NCBI GenBank assembly: GCA_015066815.1
Contig: SVNR01000023.1
Span: forward strand, 1-44,658
Direction: 5' to 3'
Source of the DNA: Ruminococcus sp.
GTDB lineage: Bacteria > Bacillota > Clostridia > Oscillospirales > Ruminococcaceae
Length of the DNA: 44,658 nt
Shown here piece by piece: positions 15,820-24,621 of this stretch. The notes under the pieces are model-generated. The model saw only the letters and a list, made by a program, of their open reading frames with translations, was not told the DNA's origin and made no database searches. The number at the start of each line of letters is the position of its first letter. Position 1 is the stretch's first letter. The position numbers and the translations under genes were made by a program.

Positions 15820-17397
15820 TTATCTGAATCTTCTTCGCGAAGCGCCTGAAGTCGGACGTTCTCTTCTTGTCGGAGTTACCGGAGGAGCGTCTGGTTGTCC
15901 AGCAGATGCTGCTTCATCAGGTTTTTCGGTTTTTTCGTTCTTTTCGGCTCCACGTCTTGAACGCAGAGGTTTTTGTCTGCGTCCTGCGGATTCTTTTTTC
16001 TTTTCTGTATCCTGGTCGTTGTTATCGGCAGATGCTTCCGGTTCGTTTGAGTAGATATCCTTGAAAACGTTCATCATTATACCGGATATATGTTTTTTGT
16101 ACAGTGTGTTTTTTAAAGAATCGGAAAATACAGGAACAATGTCTTTCATTTTTTCTGTAAAAATTATAGAAACAGAGTTGATGTATCTTTCATATGCCGA
16201 CATATCGAGAACGTTTTTATCGTTGTAGTTTCTGAATAATTTTTCAGGATTTGGTATGGGAAGATCAGAAATTTTTATTCTCGAGATATCTATGTTTTTC
16301 AGAGGATTTGATTTTTTAGGGACAGAATCTACCGGAACAAACTCTTCTTCGGATTTGCTGTTTTTCTGTTCAAACGCATTCTGAATATTGTAAATGCTGT
16401 TTCCTGCTTTTTTTATTTCAGGAAGAAGCTTTTGTCTGAAGCCGTCCGGCAGCTTGCTTGCAGGGACAGAGGATAGTATTTCTTCAAATCTCTGAGAGAA
16501 GTTGATGATAGTAGGATTTTTGTCCCATCGGTCAAGATAGGCTAAGATTTTGTACTTGTCGTATTTTTCCGGCTGAAGCTTTGAATATGCAAGCACATCG
16601 ATATAGCTTACGCCCTTTGCGTTAAGTGTTTTTTTGACTTTTTCTATTATTTCGGGAAAATCCTTCTGGGTAAAGGCGTCAGCCTTTGATATGATTATAA
16701 GCTTCGGAATAGACGGGTCTAATTTTTTCAGAGTTTCGATATCATTATCGCTGATTCCGAGGCTGAGGATATTTACATCGGCAAACCAAAGAATATAGTT
16801 GCTCAGATTGAGGTGGTCCACAAGTGCGGATTCATCTGTTCTGAAAAGAGTATCTCCGGATGCCGGGCTGTTGTAGCCGGGAGTATCAAGAAAAGCTACA
16901 TGCTTAAGCTCAGGGGCAGAGGCAAAAGTCAGTATACTGGAAAAAAGATGAGAAAGAGGCGGCAGATCGTCTGCTTTTTTTCCGGAGAACACTGTCTTCA
17001 TATCGAGAGGATCCATTTCTGTAAGATGGTCAAATTTATTTATTCCGAAGACGCTCCCGGATCTGCCGCATACTATATATATCGGAACAGAGCAGCCGGA
17101 AGACATATCGACAGGAACAATGCCTCCGTTATAAAGTGAGTTGAAAAAAGATGATTTTCCGACAGATGATTTTCCGCAGAGTGAAACTATAGTTTTTTTG
17201 GCAAGCTGCGGATATGCTGAATATTCTTTAAGACGGCGGTATTCTGAACTGAGTCTGACATACAGCTCAGGGGTTTTCAGAAAAATCTCCGGAAGATAAG
17301 TGTTCATAATGGATTTTATTTCAGATATATCCGTATGAAAATCATCGGCTGTGCCGCGGCGTGTTATTTCTTTCAGAAAGTTTAACTGCTTTTCCAT
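15820..17397 (-). CDS. Dynamin-like large GTPase with basic disordered tail
   Basis: A 525-aa GTPase. Motifs: P-loop GKSSVGKS (75-82), a switch-I-like CSVP (102-105, Ser where Thr is usual), DTPG (171-174) and SKAD (237-240, replacing N/TKxD). About 65 residues precede the P-loop, as in dynamin-family proteins. After the G domain (to about 300) come helical stretches, then from about residue 455 a Lys/Arg/Glu/Pro-rich tail that looks disordered and ends SGASRRRFR. I see no transmembrane helix; the basic tail could bind membrane phospholipid or nucleic acid. It lies 19 bp after the cysteine-synthase-like gene and 16 bp before the beta-helix gene. The cellular role is unknown. Confidence 0.75.
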   Translation of the reverse strand: MEKQLNFLKEITRRGTADDFHTDISEIKSIMNTYLPEIFLKTPELYVRLSSEYRRLKEYSAYPQLAKKTIVSLCGKSSVGKSSFFNSLYNGGIVPVDMSSGCSVPIYIVCGRSGSVFGINKFDHLTEMDPLDMKTVFSGKKADDLPPLSHLFSSILTFASAPELKHVAFLDTPGYNSPASGDTLFRTDESALVDHLNLSNYILWFADVNILSLGISDNDIETLKKLDPSIPKLIIISKADAFTQKDFPEIIEKVKKTLNAKGVSYIDVLAYSKLQPEKYDKYKILAYLDRWDKNPTIINFSQRFEEILSSVPASKLPDGFRQKLLPEIKKAGNSIYNIQNAFEQKNSKSEEEFVPVDSVPKKSNPLKNIDISRIKISDLPIPNPEKLFRNYNDKNVLDMSAYERYINSVSIIFTEKMKDIVPVFSDSLKNTLYKKHISGIMMNVFKDIYSNEPEASADNNDQDTEKKKESAGRRQKPLRSRRGAEKNEKTEKPDEAASAGQPDAPPVTPTRRERPTSGASRRRFR

Positions 17398-17416
17398 GCA
17401 ATCACCCCGTTTTTGT

Positions 17417-18427
17417 TTATTTTATAGCAACAACATCAATAAGCTCGATATCGTTTGTAAGAAAATCCTCTCTTGCTTTCTGTTTTTTTGAATAATCAGT
17501 AGAGAGATACTTCTTGTTGTCATCTGCAAATACAGTACATATTGTTTTATCGCTGCCGAGTCTGTTGCCGGCAAGAATACATCCGAGAAGGTTAGCTCCT
17601 GACGAAATACCTACTCCGAGTCCGAGCTCTGAAGCAAGTCTCTGCGACATTATTATTGAGTCGGTATCATCTACTGATACAACTGAAGTACACTCATCGA
17701 GCTTCATTATATCAGGTATAAATTCGTCGGATATTCCCTGGATCTTGTGATGTCCCACCTTATAACCGGTCGAAAGAGTAGGAGAGTTGAGAGGCTCAAG
17801 AGGGAACATACAGCAGTCAGGGTTGTCAGCACGGAGTCTGCGTCCTGTTCCCATAACTGTTCCGCCTGTTCCTACGCCTGCTACAAAAGCATCAGCGGTA
17901 AGACCGAGTGTGCTGAGCTGTTTTGAGATTTCTTCACCTGTAAGTTCAAAATGAGCCATGCAATTGTCTTCGTTTGAAAACTGTTCAGGAAGAAAAACTC
18001 CGTCCTGTCTGCCAAGCTCCTCAGCCATGGATATTGATCCCAGAAAGCCGCCCTGTTCCTTTGAAACAAGTATGACTTCAGCTCCGAATGCACGCATCAT
18101 ATTTATTCGTTCATTACTCATCCAGTCAGGCATAAATATTTTTACGTTGTGTCCGAGGTTCCTGCCTATAGCCGAAAATGCTATTCCGGTGTTTCCGCTC
18201 GTAGCTTCTACAATAGTGTCCCCCGGCTTTATTGTTCCGCTTTCGTATCCCTTTTTCATAATGTAGTAAGCAACACGGTCTTTGATACTTCCTGTCAGAT
18301 TAAAATATTCTGCCTTTGCGAATATTTTTCGTTGTTCTCCCTTGTATCTGAGATTGATCTGAAGAAGAGGAGTGTTGCCGATAAGATTTTTTATTTTTTC
18401 AAATCTTTTATCTGTGTCTGACATCAT
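17417..18427 (-). CDS. cysK: Cysteine synthase-like PLP enzyme
   Basis: A fold-type II PLP enzyme of the O-acetylserine sulfhydrylase / cystathionine beta-synthase group, 336 aa. The Schiff-base lysine is K49 in NLTGSIKDR (usually NPSGSVKDR). The substrate loop TSGNTG (76-81) and the phosphate-binding [11 protein letters not shown] are intact. The [13 protein letters not shown] and [10 protein letters not shown] segments fit CysK. The expected reaction is O-acetylserine plus sulfide to cysteine. The C-terminus, from [20 protein letters not shown], is atypical, so a paralogue with another amino donor is possible. AAGGGAG is about 12 nt upstream. It starts 21 bp after argS, probably in the same transcript. 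Confidence 0.75.
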   Translation of the reverse strand: MMSDTDKRFEKIKNLIGNTPLLQINLRYKGEQRKIFAKAEYFNLTGSIKDRVAYYIMKKGYESGTIKPGDTIVEATSGNTGIAFSAIGRNLGHNVKIFMPDWMSNERINMMRAFGAEVILVSKEQGGFLGSISMAEELGRQDGVFLPEQFSNEDNCMAHFELTGEEISKQLSTLGLTADAFVAGVGTGGTVMGTGRRLRADNPDCCMFPLEPLNSPTLSTGYKVGHHKIQGISDEFIPDIMKLDECTSVVSVDDTDSIIMSQRLASELGLGVGISSGANLLGCILAGNRLGSDKTICTVFADDNKKYLSTDYSKKQKAREDFLTNDIELIDVVAIK

Positions 18428-18448
18428 AAAAGTTTATATCTCCCTTGA

Positions 18449-20200
18449 TTACATGTTTTCTACAGGTTCAATAGCAAGAATATCAAGATGCTTCAGGATG
18501 AGCTTTCTTGTAAATGCGATAAGAGATATCCAGTTTCTCTTTTTGTTTTCATCTGTTTCACCAAGGATGTGGTTGTCGTGGTAGAACTTGGAGAAAACAG
18601 CGGCAAGCTTGTATGCGTTGTCGCAGATATAGTTAGGTGCTTTTTCGTCGATAGCATGACGGAAAACATCACCTGTCAGAAGTATGGAGAGTATAAGCTC
18701 ACGTTCAGCATCTGTATAGAGCATATCTACCTTTATATCTGTGTCTTCTGAGTTGGTTTTTCTGATTATTGAGTTTATTCGTGTTATGGTATAGAGCAGG
18801 TAGGTTCCTGTTTTTCCTTCAAACGAAAGGAACTTGTCTATGTCAAAAATATAGTCCTTTGATCTGTGATTGATAAGATCGCCGAATTTTACAGCAGCTA
18901 TACCTACTCTCTTTGCGATTTCCTCATGATCCTGTTCGGACACAAACTCGGATGAACGGAGCTTTTCGGCAGCTGCGTTTGTTACTGTTTCGATAAGATC
19001 AGAGAGCTTCATAACACCGCCGTCACGTGTTTTGTAAGGCTTGCCGTCGCTTCCGTTCATAGTTCCGAAGCCGAGAAGCTCAAGCTCTGTATCTTCAGGA
19101 ACAAGCTCTGCCTTCTTGGCGCATCTGAATACCTGAGTAAAATGGAGATCCTGACGCTTGTCTACGACATACCAGATTTTCTGAGGTGAAAAATCTCTGT
19201 TTCTCTGGATTATTGTAGCCAGATCTGTAGTAGCGTAGATGCTGGAGTTGTCGGATTTTTTTATGATAACGGGAGGCATAGGTGCTTTGTCTGTTTCAAG
19301 CTCAACATCAACAACCATAGCGCCTTCGCTTTCGTGGAGAAGTTTTTTGTCTGTAAGAATCTGTACAAGCTCGTCTATGTACTTGTCTGCGTCGCTTTCA
19401 CCGTACCAAAGGTCAAAATCAACGTCAAGCTTGCTGTAGTTCTCCTTAAGATCAGCTATGGAAACACGGAGAATTTCTTTCCATACAGCGATATATCCCG
19501 GTCTTCCGCTCTGAAGCTCGAAGGTAGCCTGATGAGCCTTTTCCTTGAAGACTTCATCTGTCTTGCTCTTCTGGCTTGCAAAAGGATATATTTCGTTGAG
19601 CATGTCAGCATTAAGCTCAGGAACCTCACCATCAGCAAAGTCAGGAGAGAAGCATGTCCAGTCAGGGTTTCTTTCTTCGAGTTCAGCGATAACAAGGCCT
19701 ATCTGAAGTCCCCAGTCACCGAGATGTACGTCTGATATTACATTGTATCCGCATTCACGTGCAAGGCGTTTAAGTGATTCTCCGATAATAGCCGAGCGGA
19801 GATGACCTATATGAAGAGGCTTTGCGACATTCGGACCGCCGTAATCAATAACAATAGTTTCATTTTTTTCGTTCTGAGGGATACCGAGATGTTCATCTGA
19901 GATGATTTTCCCGAGCAGCTCTATAAGGTATCCGTCTGTCATTGTCATGTTGATAAATCCCGGTTTGGCAACTTCGACTTTTAAGAAAGCAGGATTTTTT
20001 TCAATTACATTTTTTATCTCTTCAGCAATTATGAACGGAGCTTTTTTATGAAGCTTTGCAGCCTGGAACGAACCGTTACACTGGAACTGACAAAGATCCA
20101 TACGATCGGAAACAAAAACTGTTCCGAGTGTTCTTTCATATCCGCATTCTTCAAAAGCGTCAGAGACTATCTGGGTTAATATCTGAGTTATTGTTTTCAT
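18449..20200 (-). CDS. argS: Arginyl-tRNA synthetase
   Basis: A class I synthetase that charges tRNA-Arg. It has the Add-1-like N-terminal domain, the HIGH motif as PLHIGHLRSA and, as often in ArgRS, no standard KMSKS; the equivalent loop is around GKPYKTRDGGVMKLSDLI. The C-terminal DALR anticodon-binding domain (YELAAVFSKFYHDNHI-type segment, here NAYKLAAVFSKFYHDNHILG) is present. The ATG at 20200 is preferred to an in-frame GTG at 20212 because AAGGTGG (20216-20210) lies 9 nt upstream of it and covers the GTG. It is first of four same-strand genes. I see no T-box leader in its short 5' UTR. Confidence 0.95.
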   Translation of the reverse strand: MKTITQILTQIVSDAFEECGYERTLGTVFVSDRMDLCQFQCNGSFQAAKLHKKAPFIIAEEIKNVIEKNPAFLKVEVAKPGFINMTMTDGYLIELLGKIISDEHLGIPQNEKNETIVIDYGGPNVAKPLHIGHLRSAIIGESLKRLARECGYNVISDVHLGDWGLQIGLVIAELEERNPDWTCFSPDFADGEVPELNADMLNEIYPFASQKSKTDEVFKEKAHQATFELQSGRPGYIAVWKEILRVSIADLKENYSKLDVDFDLWYGESDADKYIDELVQILTDKKLLHESEGAMVVDVELETDKAPMPPVIIKKSDNSSIYATTDLATIIQRNRDFSPQKIWYVVDKRQDLHFTQVFRCAKKAELVPEDTELELLGFGTMNGSDGKPYKTRDGGVMKLSDLIETVTNAAAEKLRSSEFVSEQDHEEIAKRVGIAAVKFGDLINHRSKDYIFDIDKFLSFEGKTGTYLLYTITRINSIIRKTNSEDTDIKVDMLYTDAERELILSILLTGDVFRHAIDEKAPNYICDNAYKLAAVFSKFYHDNHILGETDENKKRNWISLIAFTRKLILKHLDILAIEPVENM

Positions 20201-20274
20201 TTTCTGATCCACCTTGCAAATATTTGACTGTCAGAATCATATCATCCGATCCTGCTTTTCAGTCACTCTTTAAA

Positions 20275-20303
20275 ATAATAGCATATTTTTGAGAAAAGTG
20301 CAA
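20275..20303 (-). promoter_or_regulatory. argS promoter
   Basis: On the minus strand TTGCAC (20303-20298), a 17-bp spacer, then TATTAT (20280-20275), giving a leader of about 70 nt before the argS ATG. Confidence 0.6.
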
Positions 20304-20339
20304 CTTATAAGAAGGATTTTAAAAAAAATTATAAAAGTA

Positions 20340-20368
20340 TTTACATATGAAGATTTTTAGTGTAAAAT
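20340..20368 (+). promoter_or_regulatory. pyrH promoter
   Basis: TTTACA (20340-20345), a 17-bp spacer, then TAAAAT (20363-20368) preceded by TG. It is divergent from the argS promoter and starts the pyrH-to-polC gene run. Confidence 0.65.
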
Positions 20369-20405
20369 ATATAGAGTATGAAATTACATGTGAGGTGCAT
20401 TTTTT

Positions 20406-21113
20406 ATGAACAGAAAATATAATCGTATACTTATAAAACTCAGCGGCGAGGCACTTGCAGGTGAAAAATCAACAGGTCTTGACTTTGAAGTTATCAGGAA
20501 TATCTGTGAAAGTATCAAAAAGGCTTCGGAAACCGGAGTACAGATAGGTATTGTTGTAGGCGGAGGAAACTTCTGGAGAGGACGTTCATCCGGTGATATG
20601 GACAGAACAACAGCCGATCACATAGGTATGCTCGCTACTGCAATGAACGCTCTTGCTGTAGGCGATGTTCTCAAGTCACTCGGTCTTGATGTCAGAGTAC
20701 AGACTGCTATCAACATGGTGCAGGTTGCTGAACCTCTTATCAGAAACAAGGCGATAAGACATATGGAAAAGGGAAGAATAGTTATTTTTGGCTGCGGTAC
20801 AGGAAATCCATTCTTCTCAACAGATACTGCTGCCGCTCTCAGGGGTGCTGAGATAGAAGCGGATATTCTTTTCAAGGCTACAATGGTTGACGGTGTTTAT
20901 GATAAGGATCCTCACAAGTTCAGCGATGCAGTAAAATACGACACGCTTACCTTTGATGAAGTTCTTTCGAAAAACCTCGGGGTAATGGATTCAACAGCTG
21001 CGTCAATGTGCAGGGACAACAAGATACCTGTTCTTGTTTTTGATCTTGGCAGACCTGACAATATCGTTGACGCTGTTCTCGGAGAAAATGTCGGAACAGT
21101 TGTTACAGCGTAA
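20406..21113 (+). CDS. pyrH: UMP kinase
   Basis: Phosphorylates UMP to UDP in pyrimidine nucleotide synthesis; a cytosolic hexamer of the amino-acid-kinase fold. The 235-aa length is typical. Motifs: KLSGEAL near residues 11-17, [27 protein letters not shown], and the [12 protein letters not shown] / [12 protein letters not shown] region. GAGGTG (20392-20397) is 8 nt before the ATG. It heads the conserved growth operon; in many Firmicutes rpsB and tsf precede it, but here argS diverges from it. Confidence 0.97.
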   Translation: MNRKYNRILIKLSGEALAGEKSTGLDFEVIRNICESIKKASETGVQIGIVVGGGNFWRGRSSGDMDRTTADHIGMLATAMNALAVGDVLKSLGLDVRVQTAINMVQVAEPLIRNKAIRHMEKGRIVIFGCGTGNPFFSTDTAAALRGAEIEADILFKATMVDGVYDKDPHKFSDAVKYDTLTFDEVLSKNLGVMDSTAASMCRDNKIPVLVFDLGRPDNIVDAVLGENVGTVVTA

Positions 21114-21174
21114 ACTCTACATATATTTATTTTGACGTTTAAAACTTTTTTAACTTGAATAGGAGAAATTTGAT

Positions 21175-21729
21175 ATGAAAAATACTTTAAACACAGCAAA
21201 GGAAAAAATGCAGAAGACAATTGACGCTCTTTCAAGAGAGTTTGCTGCAGTAAGAGCAGGCCGTGCTAATCCTGAAGTTCTTAACAAGATACAGGCTGAA
21301 TACTGGGGAGCTATGACTCCTGTTACACAGATGGCTTCTGTTTCTGTTACAGAGGCAAGAACTCTTCTTATACAGCCATATGACGCATCAGCTCTCAAGG
21401 CAATAGAAAAAGCTATCCTTATGTCTGATATCGGTATAAACCCTACAAACGACGGAAAGTCACTCAGACTTGTTTTTCCTCAGCTTACTGAAGAAAGACG
21501 TAAGGAGCTCTGCAAGGGAATAAAAAAATACGGAGAGGAAGCAAAGGTTTCTGTTCGTTCCGTAAGACGTGACATCATGGATAAGTTCAAGACCATGAAA
21601 AAGAATTCCGAAATAACTGAAGATGATATGAAGCAGGGCGAAAAGGATCTTCAGAAGATCGTTGACAAGTTCTGCGATCAGATAGATTCAATGGTTGCAG
21701 ATAAGGAAAAGGAAATCTTATCAATCTGA
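21175..21729 (+). CDS. frr: Ribosome recycling factor
   Basis: Splits post-termination ribosomes with EF-G. The 184-aa length, the RAGRANPEVL segment and the C-terminal helical VRRDIMDKFKTMKKNSEITEDD-type region are characteristic (motif cited: RRDIMDKFKTM). AGGAGAAATTTG precedes the ATG. It lies 61 bp after pyrH. That gap includes a possible half copy of the dispersed repeat, TTTATTTTGACGTTTA, at about 21126-21141. Confidence 0.97.
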   Translation: MKNTLNTAKEKMQKTIDALSREFAAVRAGRANPEVLNKIQAEYWGAMTPVTQMASVSVTEARTLLIQPYDASALKAIEKAILMSDIGINPTNDGKSLRLVFPQLTEERRKELCKGIKKYGEEAKVSVRSVRRDIMDKFKTMKKNSEITEDDMKQGEKDLQKIVDKFCDQIDSMVADKEKEILSI

Positions 21730-21756
21730 TAAAAACATTTTTTTGACAGGAGAGTT

Positions 21757-22485
21757 ATGGCTAAGGATAAAATAGATATGGAGTTACCGGAGGTTCTTCC
21801 TGAACATATAGGGTTTATTATGGACGGAAACGGTAGATGGGCGAAAAAACGTTTGATGCCCAGAACCTTCGGTCACGTTGAAGGTGCCAAGACCTTTGAG
21901 AAGATAGTAAGATACTGCAGGGATATAGGTATAAAATGCATTTCTTTTTATGCCTTCTCTACGGAAAACTGGAAAAGATCAAGCGAAGAGGTTACTGCAA
22001 TAATGAATCTTCTCAGCCAGTATATCGTAAAAGCAAGAGAACATTTTGTTGAGGAAACAAGAATAGTGTTTGTAGGCGATAAGTCTGCTTTTCCTGAGGA
22101 TATGAGACAGCAGATGATAAGCGTGGAAAATGACACCAGACACTTTGACAAGATGACACTGCTTATTGCGGTAAACTATGGTGGTCGTGATGAAATAAAA
22201 AATGCTGCTAAACTGATTTCACGCAAGGTTAAGGAAGGAAAACTTGATATTGATGATATAACTGAAGAGACTGTATCAGAACATCTGTATACAAGTGAGT
22301 TTCCTGATGTTGATCTCCTCATCCGTCCGAGCGGTGAACTCAGGATTTCAAACTATATGATATGGCAGTGTGCATATGCCGAGTTTTATTTTTCGGATGT
22401 TCTCTGGCCTGATTTTTTACCTGGTGAGCTTAATAAGGCACTTCATTCATATGCGGCAAGATCCAGACGTTTCGGAGGTGTGTAG
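21757..22485 (+). CDS. uppS: Undecaprenyl diphosphate synthase
   Basis: A cis-prenyltransferase that elongates farnesyl diphosphate with IPP to C55-PP, the lipid carrier for cell-wall synthesis. Motifs: FIMDGNGRWAKKR with catalytic D23, FYAFSTENWKRS, and the C-terminal RPSGELRISNYMIWQCAYAE. The 242-aa length is usual. AGGAGAG precedes the ATG. The next gene's ribosome site, GGAGGTG (22474-22480), lies inside its last codons, which indicates coupled translation. Confidence 0.96.
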   Translation: MAKDKIDMELPEVLPEHIGFIMDGNGRWAKKRLMPRTFGHVEGAKTFEKIVRYCRDIGIKCISFYAFSTENWKRSSEEVTAIMNLLSQYIVKAREHFVEETRIVFVGDKSAFPEDMRQQMISVENDTRHFDKMTLLIAVNYGGRDEIKNAAKLISRKVKEGKLDIDDITEETVSEHLYTSEFPDVDLLIRPSGELRISNYMIWQCAYAEFYFSDVLWPDFLPGELNKALHSYAARSRRFGGV

Positions 22486-22488
22486 TTT

Positions 22489-23310
22489 TTGGCTACAAGA
22501 ATTATTTCTTCGGTTGTCGGTATTTTTATTGGTGTATCAGTTCTTGCTTTTGCAGATACCATTGTTTTGCCTGTAGCGCTTTCTTTATTGTCTATGCTTG
22601 GTGTATATGAGTTATACAGAGCAAACGACTGCATACGCTTCAGGGTTATGACGGGTATATCGCTTGTATACGCAGGCTCTGCACCGTTTGCGTGTATGAT
22701 CAAGGATAAGCCTGTTGATCTGCTTCTTACAACGGCAGCTGTTATGGGATTGTTTGCATCTTATCTGCCTGTTCACAAGAAGATGAGCTTTGAAAAGATG
22801 ACTTATGCAGTGGCGACTCCTCTTCTTCTGAGCTTTTCAATGGTTTCTATCTATAAACTGCATATGCTGTCGGAAAGACATGGTGTGGTTTTTATTCTTC
22901 TCAGTCTTTGCGGAGCATGGATAGCTGACAGCGCGGCGTATTTTACCGGTACTTTTCTCGGAAAACATAAGCTTTGTCCTGAGATAAGCCCGAAGAAGAC
23001 TATTGAAGGCTTTGCAGGCGGTGTTATTTTTGACGGATTGTTCTTTGTAGTGTTCAATCTTATTTATGTATCGTTTTTTGCAAAGGACTGCGGAGTAAAC
23101 TATCTGTCATCATTTTTACTCGGTATAATCTGTGCTGCCTTAGGCACTGTGGGAGATTTGTCGGCATCACTCATAAAGCGTCAGTGCAATATCAAGGACT
23201 TCGGCAAAATAATGCCCGGACACGGAGGCTTTATGGACAGATTTGACAGTGTGCTTTTTGTTGCACCTTTTATGTATGCATATTTATCGGTAATCAACAT
23301 ATATGTTTAA
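22489..23310 (+). CDS. cdsA: Phosphatidate cytidylyltransferase (CDP-DAG synthase)
   Basis: An integral membrane enzyme that makes CDP-diacylglycerol from phosphatidate and CTP for phospholipid synthesis. Of its 273 aa, most form hydrophobic helices. The family signature is present near the C-terminus: SLIKRQCNIKDFGKIMPGHG followed by GFMDRFDS. ISPKKTIEGFAGG is also conserved. The start codon is TTG at 22489, with GGAGGTG 8 nt upstream and the uppS stop 3 bp before it. No better ATG is near. Confidence 0.95.
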   Translation: MATRIISSVVGIFIGVSVLAFADTIVLPVALSLLSMLGVYELYRANDCIRFRVMTGISLVYAGSAPFACMIKDKPVDLLLTTAAVMGLFASYLPVHKKMSFEKMTYAVATPLLLSFSMVSIYKLHMLSERHGVVFILLSLCGAWIADSAAYFTGTFLGKHKLCPEISPKKTIEGFAGGVIFDGLFFVVFNLIYVSFFAKDCGVNYLSSFLLGIICAALGTVGDLSASLIKRQCNIKDFGKIMPGHGGFMDRFDSVLFVAPFMYAYLSVINIYV

Positions 23311-23334
23311 GAAGCACTGTATTAGTAGTGTTTC
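23311..23334 (+). terminator. Hairpin after cdsA
   Basis: GAAGCACT, an 8-nt loop, AGTGTTTC (one G-U pair), then TTTG, directly after the stop codon. It is weak alone but is followed by a stronger hairpin. Confidence 0.45.
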
Positions 23335-23344
23335 TTTGAAAACA

Positions 23345-23375
23345 AGGGCTAACAGATACTGTGTTTGTTAGCCCT
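23345..23375 (+). terminator. Terminator or attenuator between cdsA and dxr
   Basis: Perfect 10-bp stem AGGGCTAACA / TGTTAGCCCT with an 11-nt loop, followed by GTATTTTC. Since dxr follows 38 bp later on the same strand, it may be partial. Confidence 0.6.
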
Positions 23376-23412
23376 GTATTTTCTGTAAGATATTTTTTGG
23401 AGGAAATGGTTA

Positions 23413-24555
23413 ATGAAACGTGTTTCAGTATTAGGGTCAACCGGATCCATAGGTCTTCAGGCGCTTGACGTTGCGCGTATGCATAAGCTCGATATACAGG
23501 CTCTTGCAGCACACAGCAGCTGCAAGAAGCTTGAGGAGCAGGCGAGAGAGTTTTCACCTCGTCAGGTATGTATATATGATGAAAAATATTATAAAGAGCT
23601 GAAAACATCACTTGCTGATACAGATATCAGGGTTCTGTCAGGAATGAGCGGACTCTGTGAAATATCGGCTGATAAAGAAACAGATATTGTTCTTAATTCT
23701 GTTGTGGGTATGGTAGGACTTCTTCCGACTCTTACTGCTATAGATAACGGAAAGGATGTTGCTCTGGCAAATAAAGAAACTCTTGTTGCCGGAGGAAATC
23801 TTGTAATGACCGCTGCTGCTGAAAAAGGAGTATCTATCTATCCTGTTGATTCCGAGCATTCAGCTATTTATCAGTGCCTTCAGGGAAACAGTATGAATAA
23901 AATCAGCAAAATCATACTGACAGCCTCAGGAGGACCTTTTTTCGGGAAAACCAAAGAAGATCTGAAAAACGTTACGGTAAAGGAAGCTCTCAATCATCCT
24001 AACTGGAGCATGGGAAACAAAATAACCATTGATTCTTCCACTCTGATGAACAAGGGGCTTGAGTTTATAGAAGCAAAGTGGCTTTTTGATCTTGAACCGG
24101 ATCAGATAGAGGTTGTTGTTCACAGACAGAGCGTTCTTCATTCAGCAGTGGAGTTTGAGGATTTTTCCGTTATCGGACAGATGGGTGTGCCTGATATGAG
24201 GATCCCTATTCAGTATGCGCTTCTGTATCCGTACAGAACACAGTGTCCGACAAGACCTATGTCTCTTACAGAATACGGAACTCTTACTTTTGAGAAGCCT
24301 GATCTTGAAACCTTCGACTGTCTTGCACAGTGTATAGAAGCTGTAAAAAAAGGCGGTGCTTATCCGTGTATTGTAAACGCTGCAAACGAAGTGGCCGTAG
24401 GCGCTTTCCTTGAAGGAAAGATAAGCTTTTTAAGGATAGGCGAGCTGGTCCGTGAAGCCTCAGAGCATTTTCCGTATACAGAACCTGCAAGCTATGATGA
24501 TGTACTGTCAGTTGACACAGCAGTAAGAGAGTTTGTAAAAAAATCAATAAACTGA
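23413..24555 (+). CDS. dxr: 1-deoxy-D-xylulose 5-phosphate reductoisomerase
   Basis: Converts DXP to MEP with NADPH, the committed step of the MEP isoprenoid pathway. The nucleotide-binding GSTGSIG is at residues 8-14. Substrate and metal motifs include ANKETLVAGG, PVDSEHSAIYQCLQG and LTASGGPF, then NHPNWSMGNKITIDSSTLMN. The 380-aa length is usual. GGAGG precedes the ATG. Together with ispG and uppS it places the isoprenoid supply for cell-wall carriers in this cluster. Confidence 0.97.
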   Translation: MKRVSVLGSTGSIGLQALDVARMHKLDIQALAAHSSCKKLEEQAREFSPRQVCIYDEKYYKELKTSLADTDIRVLSGMSGLCEISADKETDIVLNSVVGMVGLLPTLTAIDNGKDVALANKETLVAGGNLVMTAAAEKGVSIYPVDSEHSAIYQCLQGNSMNKISKIILTASGGPFFGKTKEDLKNVTVKEALNHPNWSMGNKITIDSSTLMNKGLEFIEAKWLFDLEPDQIEVVVHRQSVLHSAVEFEDFSVIGQMGVPDMRIPIQYALLYPYRTQCPTRPMSLTEYGTLTFEKPDLETFDCLAQCIEAVKKGGAYPCIVNAANEVAVGAFLEGKISFLRIGELVREASEHFPYTEPASYDDVLSVDTAVREFVKKSIN

Positions 24556-24594
24556 TTGGTAAACGAAAAAATATATCTGTAGTTTACTATAATA
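24556..24594. repeat. Degenerate dispersed palindrome after dxr
   Basis: GGTAAACGA and AGTTTACTATAAT face each other across an AT spacer, starting right after the dxr stop codon and before rseP on the same strand. Confidence 0.55.
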
Positions 24595-24621
24595 TAAAAA
24601 AAGATTGGAAGGCGCATAAAA

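Noticed and set aside
20200-20303. A T-box riboswitch upstream of argS
   Set aside because: The leader is only about 70 nt and shows no T-box sequence or terminator.
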